The notes below the pieces were generated by a model. That model searched no databases, had not been told where the DNA came from, and saw nothing but the letters and a program-made list of their open reading frames with translations. Both the position numbers and the translations under genes were made by a program. A stretch of DNA of 64,000 nucleotides from the NCBI RefSeq assembly GCF_000717995.1, contig NZ_JODM01000017.1, positions 71,802-135,801 of the forward strand, read 5' to 3'. Source of the DNA: Streptomyces violaceorubidus. Its GTDB lineage: Bacteria > Actinomycetota > Actinomycetes > Streptomycetales > Streptomycetaceae. Shown in pieces: positions 8,356-17,574 of the stretch (its first letter is position 1; every line of letters begins with the position of its first letter).

Positions 8356-8859
8356 CTAGAGCGCCCCCGGCCCCGACGGGTCCGGCTGGGTCTGCTCGAT
8401 GACCGTCGACAGGTAGAGCGACTCGCCCAGCTTCTCGATCAGGTCGAGCTGGGTCTCCAGGTAGTCGATGTGGTGCTCCTCGTCGGCCAGGATCGCCTCG
8501 AAGACGTTGGCCGACGTGATGTCGTGCTTGGCCCGCATCACCTCGATGCCCCGGCGCAGCCGGTCGATCGCCTCCAGCTCGATCTCCCGGTCGGCCTGGA
8601 ACATCTCGGTCACGCTCTGGCCGACCCGCACGTGGAAGAGCCGCTGGTAGTTCGGCAGGCCGTCCAGGAGCAGGATGCGGTCGGTGAGCACCTCGGCGTG
8701 GCGCATCTCGTCGAAGGACTCCGCGCGCGTGTACTTCGCGAGCTTGGTCCAGCCCTTGTGGTCCTGCAGCTTCGCGTGCAGGAAGTACTGGTTGATCGCC
8801 GTGAGCTCGGCGGTCAGCTGCTCATTGAGGAACTCGATGACTTCCGGGTCGCCCTGCAT
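8356..8859 (-). CDS. bfr: bacterioferritin
   Basis: 167 residues, full length. The di-iron ferroxidase ligands are visible (Glu in ELTAINQYF, ESFDEMRHAE, and DEEHHIDYLE). It forms the 24-subunit shell that oxidises and stores iron; a Met in the EMRHAE segment is the usual haem ligand position. ATG start with GAAGGAG upstream. Convergent with bfd. The ~190-bp region between this gene and the oxidoreductase gene carries an unusual AT-rich repeat block that is probably the shared control region. Confidence 0.95.
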   Translation of the reverse strand: MQGDPEVIEFLNEQLTAELTAINQYFLHAKLQDHKGWTKLAKYTRAESFDEMRHAEVLTDRILLLDGLPNYQRLFHVRVGQSVTEMFQADREIELEAIDRLRRGIEVMRAKHDITSANVFEAILADEEHHIDYLETQLDLIEKLGESLYLSTVIEQTQPDPSGPGAL

Positions 8860-8930
8860 CGCTTGAGGCTCCTTCGAACGGGAACAGGCGTGTTGGGCGG
8901 CATGATTGCACCGGCGTCGAAGATCGTCCA

Positions 8931-8980
8931 GTAAGTGTTGACTTAGTAAGTAAGTACAGACTTAGTCACCTTCATGGTGA
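8931..8980. promoter_or_regulatory. AT-rich repeat block between bfr and the oxidoreductase gene
   Basis: Half-sites built from ACTTA/TAAGT cluster here: GTAAGTG (8931), GACTTAGT (8940), AAGTAAGT (8948), GACTTAGTC (8959, a near-palindrome), then an inverted repeat TCACC-N5-GGTGA (8966-8980). The block lies between divergent genes, ~75 bp before bfr and ~70 bp before the oxidoreductase start. It differs from the iron-box consensus. I infer an operator plus promoters for an unidentified regulator. Confidence 0.5.
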
Positions 8981-9050
8981 TTGATGCCGTTTGCCCGAAT
9001 GTAAGTGAGGTGGGTCGGGGGCATCGGTCCGGGTCTGTCAGGATGGAGGC

Positions 9051-9698
9051 ATGGGTCAGCCGGTGGAAGACGGATCGGGAGAAGACGGTTCTGAAGGAGC
9101 CTCGCGGTTCGAGCTCCCCCCCGGGCAGCGGCTGCAACGCGGCTGGCCCGTCACGCACTACGGACCCGTCCCCAAGTTCCGCCCCGAGCGCTGGGAGTTC
9201 CGGGTCTTCGGCGCCACCGCCGACGGCGGGAAGCACGGCTGGACCCACGACGAGTTCACCGCCCTGCCCTACACCACGGTCGTCGCCGACCTGCACTGCG
9301 TCACGAAGTTCAGCATGCTCGGCGCCGAGTGGGGCGGCGTCCCGGCCGCCACGATCCTTCGGCTCGCCCCGCCCGCGCCCGAGGTCACCCATGTGATGGT
9401 GTGGGCCGAGTACGGCTTCAGCTCCAACCTCCGGCTGTCCGACTTCGCCGCCGCGCGCACCCTCTTCGCCACCCACAAGGACGGCGAGCTGCTCACCGCC
9501 GAGCACGGCTTCCCGCTGCGGCTGGTCGTCCCGCACCTGTACGCCTGGAAGGGCCCGAAGTGGGTGCGCGGCATCGAGTACATGACCGCCGACCGGCGCG
9601 GCTTCTGGGAGGAGCGCGGCTACCACAACATCGGCGACCCGTGGCGGGAGCAGCGCTACTCCTACCAGGAGGAGCCCGGGGAGGGCCCCGAGCCGTGA
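9051..9698 (+). CDS. molybdopterin-dependent oxidoreductase (sulfite oxidase-like)
   Basis: 215 residues from an ATG after GGATGGAGG. A single Oxidored_molyb domain with the molybdenum-ligating Cys in DLHCVTKFSM, then WGGVPAATIL and the C-terminal LVVPHLYAWKGPKWVRGIEY block typical of stand-alone YuiH-like members. There is no signal peptide, haem domain or C-terminal dimerisation domain, so it is a minimal cytoplasmic version of the sulfite-oxidase fold. The physiological substrate of this subgroup is not established. It is divergent from bfr across the AT-rich repeat block. Confidence 0.85.
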   Translation: MGQPVEDGSGEDGSEGASRFELPPGQRLQRGWPVTHYGPVPKFRPERWEFRVFGATADGGKHGWTHDEFTALPYTTVVADLHCVTKFSMLGAEWGGVPAATILRLAPPAPEVTHVMVWAEYGFSSNLRLSDFAAARTLFATHKDGELLTAEHGFPLRLVVPHLYAWKGPKWVRGIEYMTADRRGFWEERGYHNIGDPWREQRYSYQEEPGEGPEP

Positions 9699-9719
9699 CC
9701 CCCGGGGGCCGCTCGGGGG

Positions 9720-10601
9720 TCAGCCGTCGCGCAGCCTCTTCAGCCGTGCCACGTCCGCCGCGTGCCCCTCCTTGCCGCCCGGCGTCTCGATGACCAGCGG
9801 CACGCCCTCGGTCGCCGGGTGGGTCATCAGCGCGCGGAACGGGTCCTCGCCGATGTGACCGGCGCCGATGTTCTCGTGCCGGTCCTTGTGCGCCCCGGCC
9901 ACGTCCTTGGAGTCGTTGGCGTGGATCAGCTTCAGCCGGCCCTCCCCGACGGTGTCCACCAGCAGGTCGAGGGTCTGGTGCATGCCGGACGGCCCGGTCA
10001 GGTCGTGGCCGGCCGCGAAGATGTGGCACGTGTCCAGGCACACGCCCAGCTTCGGGTGGGCGTCCAGCGCCTCGAAGTACGGCCCGAAGTCCCAGGTCCG
10101 CGAGCACAGGGAGGCACCCTGGCCCGCCGTCGACTCCAGCAGCAGGTACGGGTCGTCGTCGTGGGTCAGCTCGTCCAGCAGCGGCAGCAGCTGATCGCGC
10201 ACCTGCTTCAGCGCCACCGACCTCTCCCGCCCGCCGGTCGCGCTCCCGGTGTGCACGACGACGCCGAGCGCCCCGATGGCCCGCCCGCGCCGCAGCGAGT
10301 GCCGCAGCGACCGGACCGACCGCTCCACCGTCGCCTCGGTGTGCGAGCCGAAGTTGATCAGGTACGGCGCGTGCACGTACGCCGGGACCGATCCGGCCGC
10401 GCAGGCCTCCCGGAAGGCCTCGTCCTGCTTCGGGTTGCCGGCCGGGGTGGCCCAGCCGCGCGGATTGGCGACGAAGACCTGCACGGTCTCCGCCTTGAGC
10501 TCACGGGCGTAGGACAGGCCGACGGAGTGCAGCCCGCCGGCCACGGGGACGTGGCCGCCGACGGGGTTGCGCGGCAGGGGGGAGGGGGATGCGGTGCTCA
10601 T
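9720..10601 (-). CDS. nfo: deoxyribonuclease IV (apurinic/apyrimidinic endonuclease)
   Basis: 293 residues, AP-endonuclease-2 TIM-barrel family. It cuts DNA 5' of abasic sites in base-excision repair using a trinuclear zinc centre. Visible metal ligands lie in YVHAPYLINFG, VVHTGSATG, LLESTAGQG, CLDTCHIFAAG and LIHANDSK, ending with the His/Glu of GHIGEDPFRAL and VIETPGGKEG. ATG start at 10601. The gene ends 22 bp from the convergent oxidoreductase gene. Confidence 0.93.
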   Translation of the reverse strand: MSTASPSPLPRNPVGGHVPVAGGLHSVGLSYARELKAETVQVFVANPRGWATPAGNPKQDEAFREACAAGSVPAYVHAPYLINFGSHTEATVERSVRSLRHSLRRGRAIGALGVVVHTGSATGGRERSVALKQVRDQLLPLLDELTHDDDPYLLLESTAGQGASLCSRTWDFGPYFEALDAHPKLGVCLDTCHIFAAGHDLTGPSGMHQTLDLLVDTVGEGRLKLIHANDSKDVAGAHKDRHENIGAGHIGEDPFRALMTHPATEGVPLVIETPGGKEGHAADVARLKRLRDG

Positions 10602-10707
10602 GTCCGCACCAAGGATGCCAGGACGTGTGGGCGGACCCCGGATCAGGGTACGACTGCACCGGCGCACCGGCGCTGCCGAGCCTGGGGAGGGTCACCTGGG
10701 GGACGCC

Positions 10708-10838
10708 GTGAGCTTCGCGCTGCCGGACGGCGGCCGGGTCCTGGTCGAACCGGTCGACGAGGACGTCTACGGACTCGAGGAGATCTCGGTCAACGGCAGC
10801 ACGGTCGTCCGGCGGGCCCAGGAGGGCCTCGGCGGGCC
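10708..10838 (+). pseudogene. truncated trypsin-co-occurring (CU044_2847-like) gene fragment
   Basis: From GTG at 10708 (after GGGGGA) the frame reads VSFALPDGGRVLVEPVDEDV, then YGLEEISVNGSTVVRRAQE. This resembles the first half of the small CU044_2847 (trypsin-co-occurring) domain found next to trypsin-like VMAP proteins. After about residue 42 the frame becomes Arg/Ala/Pro-rich noise that is antisense to the neighbouring gene. I read it as a gene whose 3' half was lost where it meets the convergent VMAP-like gene. Family assignment is from memory of the pattern only. Confidence 0.5.
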
Positions 10839-12461
10839 CGGAGCACTTCCCCGGGCAGCGTGCGCGCCCCGGCGGTCCGCAGCCGGTCCGGCAGGTCGGC
10901 GGCGACGGACGGCCCGTCCTGCTCGTCGTGCGCCCAGACCAGGGCCGGCACCCCCGCGTCCAGGGCCGCGTCGAACTCGGCGTCGGGGGCGCGCCTGCGG
11001 GGCACCCGCGGCGGGAACCCGAGCACCAGGGCCAGCGGTCCGTCGTCCGCGTACAGGGCGGAGAACAGGGCCTCGTAGGACGACCGGGTGCACCACCCCC
11101 AAACGCACCTCCGTGCCGCTCGGGGTCGTGATCGGCAGGCCGTCTACCGGCCGCCCCAGCAGCTCGCGGGGCAGGACGAACTCCGCGAACAGGTCGGGGG
11201 AGTCGATGGCCTTCTCCCGGCGCATCCGGATGATCTCGTCCACCACGAGCCGCTCCAGCCGCCCCAGCCGCATGGCCTCGGTGTACTGCTGCACGGCCTC
11301 CCGCGGGGCGCCCTCGTGCTGCCGGAAGACGTCGAGCAGGTAGTGCCGGCTCGGCGACGCCGGAGTGATCCGGAAGGTGGCGTACGTCCACCGGGTGCCG
11401 GCCCCGCCGGGACGCACCCGGCGCTCCAGCAGCGGGCCGGGGTCGACCGCGGGGGTGCAGTGCCCCGCCCGCCCGCGCACCCAGCGGGCCAGTTCCTGTC
11501 CGCGGGGCCCGGGGACCCGCCGGGACAGCGCGGCGACGAAGGTCAGCAGCGGCGGCACCGGCCGGCCCGCCTGGGCGATGTGCCGCAGGTCGTGCACGAT
11601 GCCGAGGATGTACTCGGGGGAGCCCTGCCAGGGGCGGCGCACCGGCCCGAGCGCGTCGTCGCGCAGCGCCACCGGACCGGGCATCGCGAGCCGTCCGTCG
11701 AGCAGCAGCCGGTAGAGGTCGTCCATGGCCTCGTCGTCGAAGGGGCCGTCGTCCGGGTCCGGCGGCCCCGGCCCGGGCGGCGGCGCGGGGCGGTCGCCGG
11801 ACAGCGCCAGCGCCGCCCGTAACGGGGGCCAGTCGCGGGCCAGCCGCTCCAGCGGGATCATCCAGGTCACGCCCGCCTCGGGCGACTTGTCGCGCAGCAC
11901 GGCGAGCCCGGCGACGCGGGAGGTCACGGCGTCCCGGACGCCGCAGCCGCTGTAGCCGCGGGCCACCCGGTGTCCGGTGTCCGGTGCGTCGTTCAGCTGG
12001 ATCAGCGCCGACTCCGGGCCGCCCCGCCCGGCCATCAGGCAGTCCGCCCACACCCCGTGCAGCTGGCCCTGCGGATAGCCGTAGACCTGCATGGGCCGCT
12101 TGGCGGCGTAGTCGCCGGTGGGCAGATGGGCGTGCGAGGTGGGGAACCGGCCGCCCGCCTGCCCCAGGTCGCCGTGCAGGGTGAGCACCGAGACGTCCTC
12201 GTGGTGGCTCCCGCCCGTGTAGTGGTGCCCGCCGCCCGGGGAACCGGTGAGCTTCAGACCGCTGCTGAGGGTCACCGTCACGGTGGCGTGCGGGTCGTCC
12301 TCCAGACGTCCGCCCATGGCCGAGGTCACGACGTGGGCGCAGGTCAGCACATAGCGGGGCGGGACGATGACCCCGCCGCCGACCGGGTTCCCGGCCGGGC
12401 CGAGGATGCTCACCCGCCAGTCGTCGGTGACGGCCGTCCGTACGACCGGTTCCGCCGCCAA
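10790..12461 (-). pseudogene. trypsin-like / VMAP-C conflict-system protein, frameshifted
   Basis: TTG start at 12461 behind a strong GGGGGAGG site. Residues ~1-190 are a trypsin-like domain with His in YVLTCAHVV, Asp in HHEDVSVLTL and Ser in GYSGCGV. The middle and C-terminal parts resemble the vWA-MoxR-associated protein (VMAP) regions. Near position 11065-11075 the reading frame must shift: upstream reads EVRLGVVHPVVLR, and the next frame continues SYEALFSALYADDGPLALVLGFPP and then ALDAGVPALVW to a stop at 10790. Without the shift the tail is meaningless, ending at 10767. The true C-terminus also seems missing where it runs into the truncated neighbour. Could be a sequencing error; more likely decay. 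Confidence 0.65.
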
Positions 12462-12604
12462 GGCGTCCTCCCCCGTCCGCCACCGCAGGCCCCGACCGTC
12501 TGCGGAGCCGCCATAGTAGCGGTCCCCGCCGGGGGAAGCAGAGGGGACAACAACCCTTTGCGTGCGGCCGGTTGACCAGGTGTTCGGCCTGTTCGGCCGC
12601 CGGG

Positions 12605-14560
12605 TCAGCGGATGGTGACGGTGATGGTCGAGCCCTCGGGAGCCGTGTCCCCGCCGTCCACGGACTGCTTCTTGACGGTGTCGCCGAACAGCCCGAGCAG
12701 ACCGCGGTCCTCGTCCACCTCGAAGCCCGCGTCCTCCAGCTTCCGCTTGGCGTCGTCCACACTGTCCCCGACCACGTCCGGGACCTCGATCATCCGGGGG
12801 CCCTTGGACACCGTGAGCGTCACCGTGTCCCCGTCGGCCACCCGGCCGCCCGGCTCCGGCGTCTGCCGGGCCACCTGGCCGCTGTCGTACTCCGAGTTCA
12901 CCCGCTCGTCGGCGACCTTCACCTTCAGGCCGGCCCCCTCCAACTCGGCCCGCGCGTCGTCCAGGGCGTCGCCGGTGACGTCCGGGACGTCGATCGGGCT
13001 GCCCTTGCTGACGACCAGGGCGACCGCCGAGCCCGCCCGCACCGTGGTGCCCGACCGGGGCCTGGTGGAGATCACGAAGCCCTTGGCCACCTCGTCGCTG
13101 AACTCCCGGGTCACCATGCCCGGCTCCAGCCCCTCGTCCTCCAGCAGCGTCCGGGCCTTGTCCAGCCTGTAGCCCGACACGTCCGGCAGCTTCACGGTGT
13201 CGGGACCGTCGGAGACCGTGAGGGACACCGAGTCGTTCTTCCGGATGCGGTCGCCCACCCCGGGATCGGTGCTGATGACCTTGCCGCGCTCCACGGTGTC
13301 GCTGTAGGCGTGCCGCACCTTGCCGACGTCGAGGCCGGCGTCGTCCAGCCGGTCCCGGGCCTCGGCCTCGGTCTTGGACAGCAGCGGCGGCACCTTGGTG
13401 AACTGGCCGGAATTGATGTACCAGACGCCCGTGCCGACCCCGAGCACCAGCAGGACGGCCACGACGATCGTCAGCGGCCTGCGGCGCAGCCGGAGCCTCC
13501 GGGACGGGGCCGCGGACGGCGGGGGAGCGGCGAGCCGGCTGGTGCGGTTGACCCCGTCCGAAGCGAAGCGGCCCTCCGCTGCCACGGCCTCGTCGTCCTC
13601 GTTGACGGGCAGCGGCCGGGGCATGGTCAGGGCGCGGGGGATCACGCTCGTGCGGTCCTCGGCGTTGTCGTGCTCCCCGGCGAGCGCCTGCGGCGGCACG
13701 GCGTCCAGCTGTGCCGCGCTCAGCGCCTCACGCGCCTCGCGGGCCCGCGCGAGCAGTGCCACGGCGTCGTGCGGCCGGATCTCCGGGTTGCGCGCGGTGG
13801 CCGCGGCGACCAGCTCGTCCAGCTCGTACGCCATCTCCGGCACGGAGGCCGACGGCGGCGGCACGTCCTCGTGGAGGTGCTTGTAGAGCACCGCCGCGGG
13901 GGAGTCCCCGTCGTGCGGCTTGGCGCCGGTCAGCATCTCGAAGAGCACGACACCGCACGCGTACACGTCGACCCGGGGGTCGGCGGTGCCCTGCTCGATC
14001 TGCTCGGGCGCCAGGTAGGAGACGGTGCCGAGGACGGCACCGGTGGTGCTGGTGACGGTGTCGACCGCGCGGACCAGACCGAAGTCGGCGACCTTGACCC
14101 GGCCGTCGTCGCCTATCAGCACGTTCTCCGGCTTCATGTCCCGGTGCACGAACCCCGCCCGGTGCGCGGCACCGAGCGCGGCGAGGACCGGCTCCAGGAT
14201 GTCCAGCGCGGCCCGCGGCCTGAGCGCCCCGCGCTCGCGCAGCACGTCCCGCAGGGTGCAGCCCGCGATGTACTCCATCGCCAGGTAGACGTACGCCCCC
14301 TCGGCACCCTGGTCGAAGACCTGCACGACATTGGGGTGGTCGAGCCGGGCCACCGACTTGGCCTCGCGGATGAACCGCTCGACGAAGGTGGCGTCGGTCG
14401 CGAGCGTCGGGTGCATCACCTTCAGCGCGAGCACGCGGTCCAGGCGGGTGTCCACGGCCCGGTAGACCGTGGCCATCCCGCCGACCGCGATCCGCGCCTC
14501 GACGCGGTACCGGCCGTCGAGCACCTGCCCGACGAGAGGGTCCTGAAGGGTCGTGTCCAC
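12605..14560 (-). CDS. PASTA-domain Ser/Thr protein kinase (PknB type)
   Basis: 651 residues. The N-terminal kinase domain has the Gly-rich loop IAVGGMATVYRAV, Lys47 (ALKVMHP), the catalytic loop FVHRDMKPENVLI, DFG (VKVADFGLVRA) and APE (YLAPEQI). Then comes a ~70-residue linker, one membrane segment (~350-372, TIVVAVLLVLGVGTGVWYI), and four extracellular PASTA repeats (~66 residues each) that bind muropeptides or lipid II. It is a cell-wall-sensing kinase like mycobacterial PknB/PknL. Start: GTG at 14560, with a -10 TAGACT seven bases upstream, so leaderless. The Rv2175c-like gene 4 kb away is a plausible partner. Confidence 0.93.
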   Translation of the reverse strand: MDTTLQDPLVGQVLDGRYRVEARIAVGGMATVYRAVDTRLDRVLALKVMHPTLATDATFVERFIREAKSVARLDHPNVVQVFDQGAEGAYVYLAMEYIAGCTLRDVLRERGALRPRAALDILEPVLAALGAAHRAGFVHRDMKPENVLIGDDGRVKVADFGLVRAVDTVTSTTGAVLGTVSYLAPEQIEQGTADPRVDVYACGVVLFEMLTGAKPHDGDSPAAVLYKHLHEDVPPPSASVPEMAYELDELVAAATARNPEIRPHDAVALLARAREAREALSAAQLDAVPPQALAGEHDNAEDRTSVIPRALTMPRPLPVNEDDEAVAAEGRFASDGVNRTSRLAAPPPSAAPSRRLRLRRRPLTIVVAVLLVLGVGTGVWYINSGQFTKVPPLLSKTEAEARDRLDDAGLDVGKVRHAYSDTVERGKVISTDPGVGDRIRKNDSVSLTVSDGPDTVKLPDVSGYRLDKARTLLEDEGLEPGMVTREFSDEVAKGFVISTRPRSGTTVRAGSAVALVVSKGSPIDVPDVTGDALDDARAELEGAGLKVKVADERVNSEYDSGQVARQTPEPGGRVADGDTVTLTVSKGPRMIEVPDVVGDSVDDAKRKLEDAGFEVDEDRGLLGLFGDTVKKQSVDGGDTAPEGSTITVTIR

Positions 14561-14567
14561 GCAGGTG

Positions 14568-14573
14568 AGTCTA
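14568..14573 (-). promoter_or_regulatory. -10 element of the PASTA kinase gene
   Basis: TAGACT (minus strand) with a 7-nt gap to the GTG start, predicting a leaderless transcript. No convincing -35. Confidence 0.5.
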
Positions 14574-14650
14574 CGAGCCACCACGGACACCCCGCGTCGC
14601 CGACCGGAATCGGGGCGGTACCGCAGCGCGTCTGTGACGAACCGCACCAG

Positions 14651-14732
14651 CTGCGGGCAGTCGTGCCGCTGGCGCGGCACGGGTGGGCGACGGGGGTACC
14701 TCCCAGGCCGTTCAGGCACTGGGGAAGGCACC
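14651..14732. repeat. dispersed hairpin repeat, copy 1
   Basis: About 82 bp that recur in the opposite orientation at 52409-52490 with only a few differences. It contains two hairpins: GTGCCGC/GCGGCAC-like arms and a long imperfect stem GGTACCTCCC...GGGGAAGGCACC. It lies between the thiG end and the kinase start. Dispersed intergenic elements of this kind are known in Streptomyces; transcription or protein binding cannot be judged from here. Confidence 0.75.
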
Positions 14733-14744
14733 TCGCATCGCCGG

Positions 14745-15634
<890 letters not shown>

Positions 15635-15835
15635 TCAGCCTCCTTGGACGGCGGTGAGGACCTCGACGCGGTCGCCCTCGGCCAGCGCGGTGGCGGACCA
15701 CCGCGCGCGCGGGACGACGGTCTCGTTCAGAGCGGCGGCCACCCCGGACGGGGACCGGGTGAGCGTGCCCACCAGGGCGTCCAGGGCGGTGCCGGGAGCC
15801 ACCTCGCGCGGCTCGCCGTTGACGGAGATGTTCAT
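15635..15835 (-). CDS. thiS: sulfur carrier protein ThiS
   Basis: 66 residues, ubiquitin-like. Ends in the required Gly-Gly (LTAVQGG), which is adenylated and thiocarboxylated to donate sulfur to ThiG. Starts MNISVNGEP; its ATG overlaps the thiO stop codon (ATGA), indicating translational coupling. Second gene of the riboswitch-controlled thiO-thiS-thiG operon. Confidence 0.95.
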   Translation of the reverse strand: MNISVNGEPREVAPGTALDALVGTLTRSPSGVAAALNETVVPRARWSATALAEGDRVEVLTAVQGG

Positions 15836-17025
15836 GCGGGCTGCTCCGAGAGTGCGGCGGCGGCGCCGAAGCGCCGGGGACTGAAGGGGCGGGCCTGACG
15901 CGGCAGCTCCCCGCCGGTCAGGACGTCCGCCATGACGTCGCCGGTGACGGGGGTGAGCAGGACGCCGTTGCGGTAGTGACCGGTGGCCAGCAGCAGGCCG
16001 TCCAGCGTGGTCGGCCCGAGCAGCGGGGCGTTGTCCGGGGAGCCGGGACGCAGACCCGCGCGGGTCTCCGTCAGGGGCAGCTCCGTGATGCCGGGGACCA
16101 GCTCGTGCGCGTCGCGCAGCAACTCGTAGACGCCGCCCGCGGTGACCGTCGTGTCCCAGCCCAGCTCCTCGCTGGTGGCGCCGACGACCAGCTCGCCGCT
16201 CTCCCGGGGCACCAGGTAGACGTGGTTGCCGCGCACCACGGCGCGCACGGTCCGGTTCAGCAGCGGACCCGGCGTCGGCGGCATGGTCAGCCGCAGCACC
16301 TGCCCCTTCACCGGCCGCACCGGCGGCAGCACGGCCTCCGGCACGCCCGCGAGCCGCCCGCTCAGGCTGCCCCCGGCCAGCACCACCTGCCCGGCCTCCA
16401 GCACGGTGCCGTCGGCGGTGACGACACCCGTGGCCCGGTCCCCGCGCCCGACGGCGAGCCGCTCGGCCCACACCCGGTGGAAGACCACGCCCGCGTGTCC
16501 GCACGCGGCCACCAGCGCGCGGGCGAGGCGGCGGGGGTCGATCTGGTGGTCGCCGTCCACCCGGAGCCCCCCGCGCACGCCCGGCGCGAGCATCGGCTCC
16601 AGACGTCGGCACTCGCGCCCCGACAGCCACTCAGACTCCAGGCCGGAACGCTGCTGGAGCGCGTGCAGCTCACGCAGGTGGGCGCGGTCGTCGGCGTCCA
16701 GCGCGACGGCGAGCGTGCCGCAGCGGCGGTAACCGAGGTCGTGGCCGGTCAGCTCGGTCAGCTCCGCGGCGAACCCCGGGTAGCGGCGGGCCGAGGCGAG
16801 GTTCAGCGCGAGCAGCGTCTCCTCGCCGTAGTGCAGCTCCGTGACGGCGGCCAGCATCCCGGCCGCCACCTGGGCCGCCCCGCCGCCCGGCTCGGGGTCC
16901 ACGAGGGCGGTGAGCAGCCCGCGCTGCGCGGCCCGCCAGGCGGTGACGAGCCCGACGATCCCGCCGCCGACGACGAGGACGTCGGGTACGGGAGACGAAC
17001 GAGGCGTGTGCGGTGGAGACGACAT
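15832..17025 (-). CDS. thiO: glycine oxidase ThiO
   Basis: 397 residues, FAD-dependent amine oxidase of the DAO family. It oxidises glycine to the imine used by ThiG for the thiazole ring. The dinucleotide-binding motif VLVVGGGIVGLVTAWRAAQRG is at ~17-37, and the C-terminal FAD region reads ETRAGLRPGSPDNAPLLGPT and LLLATGHYRNGVLLTP. First gene of the operon, 10 bp after the 3' edge of the TPP riboswitch. Its ribosome-binding site GGGAGGGG lies inside the riboswitch 3' end, pointing to control of translation. Confidence 0.94.
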   Translation of the reverse strand: MSSPPHTPRSSPVPDVLVVGGGIVGLVTAWRAAQRGLLTALVDPEPGGGAAQVAAGMLAAVTELHYGEETLLALNLASARRYPGFAAELTELTGHDLGYRRCGTLAVALDADDRAHLRELHALQQRSGLESEWLSGRECRRLEPMLAPGVRGGLRVDGDHQIDPRRLARALVAACGHAGVVFHRVWAERLAVGRGDRATGVVTADGTVLEAGQVVLAGGSLSGRLAGVPEAVLPPVRPVKGQVLRLTMPPTPGPLLNRTVRAVVRGNHVYLVPRESGELVVGATSEELGWDTTVTAGGVYELLRDAHELVPGITELPLTETRAGLRPGSPDNAPLLGPTTLDGLLLATGHYRNGVLLTPVTGDVMADVLTGGELPRQARPFSPRRFGAAAALSEQPA

Positions 17026-17035
17026 GGGCGTCCAG

Positions 17036-17130
17036 CCCCTCCCTTCGCCGGCATGACCCGGATCAGGTTCGTACGGTCGGAGGCCGCCAGCCTCCCTCTC
17101 AGCCCGGTGCGTCCGGGCTCCCGCGAGTGC
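17036..17130 (-). ncRNA. TPP riboswitch (THI element)
   Basis: The minus strand carries the diagnostic CTGAGAGGGAG (17091-17101) and ACCTGATCCGGGTCATGCCG segments, followed by GCGAAGGGAG. These are the conserved internal loops that bind the pyrimidine and pyrophosphate of TPP. It precedes thiO directly; the GGGAGGGG Shine-Dalgarno overlaps the 3' strand, so ligand binding should hide the ribosome-binding site. Confidence 0.97.
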
Positions 17131-17142
17131 CTTACGTTGGCC

Positions 17143-17172
17143 ACCCTAGCCCGCAGCCCACAGCACGTGTAA
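17143..17172 (-). promoter_or_regulatory. promoter of the thiO-thiS-thiG operon
   Basis: Minus strand TTACAC (17167-17172), 18-bp spacer, TAGGGT (17143-17148). Transcription would start around 17136, just before the riboswitch. Confidence 0.75.
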
Positions 17173-17185
17173 GGGAGCCTCCACC

Positions 17186-17542
17186 GTGGCCCGTTCACTC
17201 GACGGTCTCGTCCTCGCCCCCGTCGCCGACCAGGCGCCCGGCCAGGTGGGCACCCGTACCCGGTTCACCTACCACGAGCAGGACGGCGCCGTGTGGGCCG
17301 AGTACGCGGGGGGCGACGTCGTCCGCGGGCACCTGGTGGGCACCCGGGAGGGCGACCGCCTCGACTTCCGGTACGTGCAGCTCAAGACCGACGGCAGCAC
17401 GTCCTCGGGGCACTGCGTGTCCACCGTCGTCGAACTGCCGGACGGCCGCGTGCGACTGGACGAGAGCTGGGAGTGGGAGTCGCAGCCGGGCAGCGGGACC
17501 AGCGTGGTGGAACAGATCACCGCACAAGGGCACGGGCACTGA
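17186..17542 (+). CDS. conserved hypothetical protein (lipocalin-like size)
   Basis: 118 residues from GTG at 17186 with AAGGGAG upstream. Mostly beta-strand pattern with alternating polar and hydrophobic residues (GTRTRFTYHEQDGAVWAEYAG, then GDVVRGHLVGTREGD and LDFRYVQLKTDG). I recognise it as a family common in actinomycetes with no assigned function. No signal peptide or Cys cluster; acidic and probably cytoplasmic. It is divergent from the thi operon across ~55 bp. I cannot assign a reaction. Confidence 0.8.
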   Translation: MARSLDGLVLAPVADQAPGQVGTRTRFTYHEQDGAVWAEYAGGDVVRGHLVGTREGDRLDFRYVQLKTDGSTSSGHCVSTVVELPDGRVRLDESWEWESQPGSGTSVVEQITAQGHGH

Positions 17543-17568
17543 CCGGCGCGTCGGCAGGTGTCTATGGT
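17539..17568 (+). promoter_or_regulatory. promoter of the FAD oxidoreductase gene
   Basis: CTGACC (17539-17544), 18-bp spacer, TATGGT (17563-17568), then 6 nt to the GTG start at 17575: a leaderless arrangement. The -35 overlaps the stop codon of the previous gene. Confidence 0.6.
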
Positions 17569-17574
17569 GATCGG

